Source: Anaerolineales bacterium
GTDB taxonomy: Bacteria > Chloroflexota > Anaerolineae > Anaerolineales > Villigracilaceae
DNA: 64,000 bases
Assembly (NCBI GenBank): GCA_014860745.1
Contig: JACZJC010000074.1
Location: forward strand, 164,715-228,714
Reading direction: 5' to 3'
Shown: piece by piece, positions 61,355-64,000 of the stretch
Layout: each line of letters begins with the position of its first letter
How positions within the stretch are numbered: position 1 is the first letter of the stretch
Notes under the pieces: model-generated
The model's input: the letters and a program-made list of their open reading frames with translations, nothing else
Database searches by the model: none
What the model was told of the DNA's origin: nothing
Translations under genes and position numbers: made by a program

Positions 61355-63832
61355 TCATTCATCCTTCATCATTGCCCTTTCGATCTCCCCCAGCGTTTCT
61401 TGCGCTGACTGCAAACTGGGTGATTTCAGGCGCGTGTAAATCTCGACGGCGCGGCGGGACAGGGATAATGCCTCCCGTAGGGGCGGATCGCGATCCGCCC
61501 CTACATCCGCCCCAACATTTTGTTTGAGCAGGGCTTTGGCGAGGCTGTCACAATCGCTGGCAATCAACTCCTGCCGCCCGACTTTTTCTGCCAGCGCGAG
61601 GGATTCGCGGGCGAGGGACTCGGCTTCTACCCACTGCTCGCGGTCGAGGGCGAGTTCCGCTAGGCTGCCTATGCACTCTGCTATACATTCATCATCTTTG
61701 ACTTTCTTTGCAATACGTAGGGCTTCGCGATAGTCGCGCTCGGCGGTGGGGTAGTCTTTGTTGGCATGTTCTGCGCCTGCGAGATCATCTAGCGCGGCGA
61801 AGACATCGCGGCTTTCGCGGGAGATGGAGCGGCGAATTTCCAGCGACTCGCGATATGCGGCGATGGCGATGGGGTAGTCTTTGTTCAGTTGGTGACCGAC
61901 TCCGCGCAGGCGAATGGCAACCGATTTGTTGAACGGCATGCTGTCCTGCCAGTGTTCGGCGGCGCGGGCGGCGCACGCCAGCACTTCGGCGGGTTGGTTG
62001 CGGAGAGAGTAAACCGCCCCTGCACGATATGCTTGCCAGCCTGCGTTCTCGTTATTATTGGCGGCAAGCGAGCGCACTTCGGCTTGTTCAAAGAGCCAGA
62101 GTGCGTCATCCCATTTACCTATAAAATGGAGAAACTGGAAAAGTTGGTTGCACATCGTTTGCAGGCGGTTATTGTCGCCTGTTAGCAGGCGCGGCAGAGC
62201 GGCGGAGACGAAGTCCCATTCGACTTCCAGTGTGTGGAAGCCTTCGTAGTTTTCGTTTCCACCGTATTGCATGACGAGGGCGTAGGCGCGGTTGGTAAGG
62301 GCGTCGCCTGTTTGGGTCACGGCTTCGGGGCGACGGGTTCTAATAAACTTTGCCGCGAGTGGAGGGAGGAAGTAAGTTTGAGATTGGAGACTGGAGACTA
62401 GGATGGAGCGGTCGGTCAGGTCTTCCAGCGCGGTCTCGCAGGCGCGGGCGGGCAGGTCGGTCATGTCCGCGATCCACTTGAGTTTGGCGGGCAGGCTGAA
62501 ATACGTCAGCGCGGCGAGGACTTTGGTCTCGTCGGCGGTGAAGGTCTCCAGCAGGTCGCCGAAGATGTATTCGAGCGGGTCGTTCCCTTTGGGGGCTTTG
62601 TCAATGAAGGCGCAGGCTTCGGCGATGGTGCGGCACTGCGAGCCTTCACGCCCCAACTGCCCCACGATCCAGCGGATGAAGAGCGGGTTGCCCTGCGTGA
62701 TCTCGTACAGGTCTTCGCGCTCTTTTTGGGAGGCGCGGGCGAGGCGCGGGTTAAAACGTGCGAGTTCTTCTATTAGTTCAAGAGCTTCATCGTGGGATAA
62801 ACGGTCAAGGCGGATTATTGGATTTGCTTCTGTACGTCGTCGGGAGGTGATGATAGCTTTGTTCCCTTCGGGTAGACGGTTTAAGAATTGGAGTAAACGC
62901 GTGAGTTCGTCTTCACGTAAAGTTTCCAAGTTGTCAAAAATAATTAATGCCTTTTTGCCTGCCAGTGCAAGCCGTAAAGCATTTGCGCGTTCATCTGGCG
63001 CAAGTTTTTCAATACCCTCATCACCCAATTCCTTGCCAAGTTCATCAAGCATAGAAAAATAATTATCGCGGCTAAAGTCTTTGAGCGGTTTTTCGCCTTC
63101 GGCGGTCAGTTCGCGCACTTTGGCGGTGATGAAGATCTTGCGCTCGAACAAATCCGCTGGCGCATCGTGCGCGGCTTTGATGGCGAGGGCGGTCTTGCCG
63201 ATGCCGCCAGGTCCGTCAATCAACGCACCCCAGGTGCGGGAGTCGGGGGCAATTGCATCGGCAATCGTGGCAAGTTCTTTTTCGCGACCAACGAAGAAAG
63301 GTAGGTTGGGTAGGGTTGAACCAGTGGGTTTGGGTGGTTGGTAAACTGGGAAACGGGAATCGGGAATTGGTTTGGGAGATAATTTCTTTGCCAATCTTCC
63401 AATTGAAGAAACGACCTTTTGAGCTAAATTATCAGGTGAGGTGAAATAGTCAGGAGTGTGTTCTTTTGTGGCTTTTGATTTGAACTTATTGATTTTTGTC
63501 AGGCTCTTGTCCATTGATTTTGGCGACCAAGGATGACTTTCGTCTACAACAAAAACCAATATAGGTATTTTCATGGACATCGCATGAAGATATTCTTGCT
63601 CAGTAACTGAAGCCTTAGAACCTGTAGGAACTGTGCCATAGCGATAGGCGTAAACCCCAACAAGTACATCGCATTTATCAAGCTCTTCGAGTGATACTGT
63701 TGCTGCCTCTTCATCACGTGCGCCAAAAACTTCCATGTGGCCAACTTCTTCATCCATGGTACGAAGCGCGTTGACAACAGCTTTGCGGTGTTCGATCAAG
63801 TCAAGGTAGGTGGAACTGAGAAAGACTTTCAT
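61355..63832 (-). CDS. DUF4062-STAND NTPase-TPR protein, candidate defence effector/sensor
   Basis: 825 residues. Residues 1 to about 105 are a DUF4062 domain (KVFLSSTYLDLIEHRKAV, EYLHAMSMKIPILVFV), a TIR-like fold often found at the front of defence and signalling NTPases. The NTPase has FFVGREKELATI, Walker A GPGGIGKT (207-214) and Walker B ALIIFDNLE (295-303). A winged-helix region follows, then TPR-like helices from about 570 to the end (for example AIAAYRESLEIRRS, AERDYREALRIAKK). In STAND proteins the repeats sense a trigger and the N-terminus carries the effector. Three repeat-derived stretches lie in frame (around residues 153-168, 475-485 and 777-786). Confidence 0.85.
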   Translation of the reverse strand: MKVFLSSTYLDLIEHRKAVVNALRTMDEEVGHMEVFGARDEEAATVSLEELDKCDVLVGVYAYRYGTVPTGSKASVTEQEYLHAMSMKIPILVFVVDESHPWSPKSMDKSLTKINKFKSKATKEHTPDYFTSPDNLAQKVVSSIGRLAKKLSPKPIPDSRFPVYQPPKPTGSTLPNLPFFVGREKELATIADAIAPDSRTWGALIDGPGGIGKTALAIKAAHDAPADLFERKIFITAKVRELTAEGEKPLKDFSRDNYFSMLDELGKELGDEGIEKLAPDERANALRLALAGKKALIIFDNLETLREDELTRLLQFLNRLPEGNKAIITSRRRTEANPIIRLDRLSHDEALELIEELARFNPRLARASQKEREDLYEITQGNPLFIRWIVGQLGREGSQCRTIAEACAFIDKAPKGNDPLEYIFGDLLETFTADETKVLAALTYFSLPAKLKWIADMTDLPARACETALEDLTDRSILVSSLQSQTYFLPPLAAKFIRTRRPEAVTQTGDALTNRAYALVMQYGGNENYEGFHTLEVEWDFVSAALPRLLTGDNNRLQTMCNQLFQFLHFIGKWDDALWLFEQAEVRSLAANNNENAGWQAYRAGAVYSLRNQPAEVLACAARAAEHWQDSMPFNKSVAIRLRGVGHQLNKDYPIAIAAYRESLEIRRSISRESRDVFAALDDLAGAEHANKDYPTAERDYREALRIAKKVKDDECIAECIGSLAELALDREQWVEAESLARESLALAEKVGRQELIASDCDSLAKALLKQNVGADVGADRDPPLREALSLSRRAVEIYTRLKSPSLQSAQETLGEIERAMMKDE
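61477..61504. repeat. Perfect 28-bp GTAG...CTAC palindrome inside the STAND gene
   Basis: GTAGGGGCGGATCG is followed directly by its exact reverse complement, with no spacer. It is translated in frame as part of GADRDPPLRE between TPR helices, and TCCGCCCC recurs just after it. Confidence 0.85.
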
Positions 63833-63889
63833 AGGACCTCACCCCCGACCCCTCTCCTAATGAACTTTAACAAAATAATATCGTAACTT

Positions 63890-64000
63890 TTAGTCGAGTT
63901 GATGGCCAGGCAAAGAGCGATAGATTTTGGTTGGATCCTGCAAGCCAACATAACGCAGCAAATCAGAAGATCCATGAGCGAACTGATCTAAAAAAGATGT
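63890..64000 (-). CDS. Possible 3' end of a gene entering from the right edge
   Basis: A 36-codon open frame runs from the window edge to TAA at 63892-63890, ending DPTKIYRSLPGHQLD. It lies upstream of the STAND gene on the same strand with a gap of about 57 bp that holds a C-rich repeat (ACCTCACCCCCGACCCCTCTCC region). Too short to identify. Confidence 0.4.
   Translation of the reverse strand, partial: TSFLDQFAHGSSDLLRYVGLQDPTKIYRSLPGHQLD

Noticed and set aside
1..64000. CRISPR array, prophage, integron or replication origin
   Set aside because: No regularly spaced identical repeats, integrase, phage structural genes, attC-like arrays or DnaA-box cluster were seen; the repeats present are dispersed palindromes.

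Overview
The window looks like a chromosomal segment of an anaerobic, heterotrophic member of the Chloroflexota, most likely class Anaerolineae. This rests on the gene repertoire: a transaldolase/glucose-6-phosphate isomerase fusion, a Tad pilus motor cluster whose CpaE carries a receiver domain, paired aldehyde:ferredoxin oxidoreductases (AORs), many class III aminotransferases, and a genome peppered with short palindromic repeats. The assignment is inference; no rRNA or other strict marker is present.

Layout. 1-6.8 kb: the 3'-truncated end of a type IIG restriction-modification gene, a MoxR ATPase/VWA (CoxE-like) pair with a small partner, a GT4 glycosyltransferase, a small Cys-rich protein and a radical SAM/SPASM protein. 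6.9-12.8 kb: an EamA transporter, a GNAT acetyltransferase and three multi-pass membrane glycosyltransferase-like proteins. 12.8-20.5 kb: a NarL-type response regulator, a cytoplasmic histidine kinase and the Tad genes cpaB-cpaE-cpaF-tadB-tadC. 20.5-24 kb: comF, a long hibernation factor, lgt- and tlpA-like genes, and a DUF429 gene. 24-29.3 kb: sugar-phosphate genes tkt, rpiB and tal-pgi. 29.3-32.3 kb: a REP-associated tyrosine transposase (RAYT), a pterin carbinolamine dehydratase, a cupin and a GH36 alpha-galactosidase.

32.4-51.9 kb is the most coherent region. Two Lrp/AsnC regulators, five class III aminotransferases, a CoA-acylating methylmalonate-semialdehyde dehydrogenase, a complete polyamine ABC importer (potABCD), a saccharopine-dehydrogenase-family protein and two different AORs lie on one strand. 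I read it as an anaerobic amine/omega-amino-acid catabolic island. Amines would be imported and transaminated to aldehydes, the aldehydes oxidised with ferredoxin by tungsten enzymes, and malonate semialdehyde converted to acetyl-CoA. The substrate is not proven.

51.9-61.1 kb holds tRNA-Thr(CGU), a GT4 glycosyltransferase, an NYN/LOTUS-like protein, a terpene-cyclase-fold protein coupled to recJ, a membrane protein, and tryptophan 2,3-dioxygenase next to tryptophanase. The right edge carries a DUF4062-NTPase-TPR (STAND) protein that may be an anti-phage defence gene.

Running through everything is a family of palindromes bounded by GTAG...CTAC. They occur next to and inside the RAYT gene, in intergenic gaps, and in frame inside tal-pgi, recJ, the STAND gene and the type IIG gene; one supplies the tkt stop codon. 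A RAYT whose own element family sits inside housekeeping coding sequences is, with the amine island, the most unusual thing seen here.
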